Shown piece by piece: positions 6,277 to 6,287 of a DNA stretch of 6,287 bases. Origin of the DNA: AM-2324 sp964225135 (GTDB lineage Bacteria; Bacteroidota; Bacteroidia; Chitinophagales; Saprospiraceae). The notes beneath the pieces were generated by a model. The model ran no database searches, had not been told where the DNA came from, and was given only the letters and a program-made list of their open reading frames with translations. The stretch is taken from contig CAXQNQ010000031.1 of assembly GCA_964225135.1 (NCBI GenBank), positions 1-6,287 on the forward strand. Reading direction: 5' to 3'. Positions within the stretch are counted from its first letter, which is position 1. The number at the start of each line of letters is the position of its first letter. A program made the position numbers and the translations under genes.

Positions 6277-6287
6277 CAAATAACCTG

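Overview
The window comes from an AT-rich genome of the phylum Bacteroidota. The evidence is a GldH-type gliding lipoprotein, a large exported protein with PKD modules and a type IX secretion (T9SS) C-terminal sorting domain, A-rich translation leaders without Shine-Dalgarno sequences, and a TAnnTTTG-type promoter element upstream of grpE. The class cannot be fixed from the sequence; a gliding, Saprospiria/Cytophagia/Flavobacteriia-like bacterium fits.

Layout, left to right. (1) Bases 1-135 are the 3' end of a plus-strand carB (carbamoyl-phosphate synthase large subunit). It stops soon after the end of the second ATP-grasp region, with no room for the usual C-terminal regulatory domain. (2) A perfect 30-bp palindrome (143-172) serves as a shared terminator between carB and a convergent gene. 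(3) All remaining genes are on the minus strand. From upstream to downstream they are grpE (6240-5701), dnaJ (5683-4511), gldH (4509-4042), a strong terminator (4011-4040), a 165-base intergenic gap, an 802-residue T9SS cargo protein (3876-1468), a small lipoprotein overlapping its 3' end (1496-1266), a weaker terminator (1211-1237), and a zinc-free medium-chain dehydrogenase/quinone-oxidoreductase-like protein (1199-171).

Functional reading. grpE-dnaJ-gldH looks like one transcription unit: the gaps are 17 bases and 1 base, there is a candidate promoter just upstream of grpE, and a hairpin terminator follows gldH. It joins the DnaK co-chaperones to a lipoprotein needed for gliding in the same phylum. 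The second unit pairs a cell-surface or secreted beta-propeller/PKD protein with a tiny lipoprotein whose start lies inside the larger gene. No mobile elements, CRISPR arrays, tRNAs or rRNAs are visible, and no intergenic stretch exceeds 300 bases. Most of the window is ordinary housekeeping and surface-protein sequence. The points most worth checking are the short carB, the dnaJ-gldH coupling, the unrecognised lipoprotein with a Gly-rich tail, and a perfect 20-bp palindrome inside the T9SS gene.
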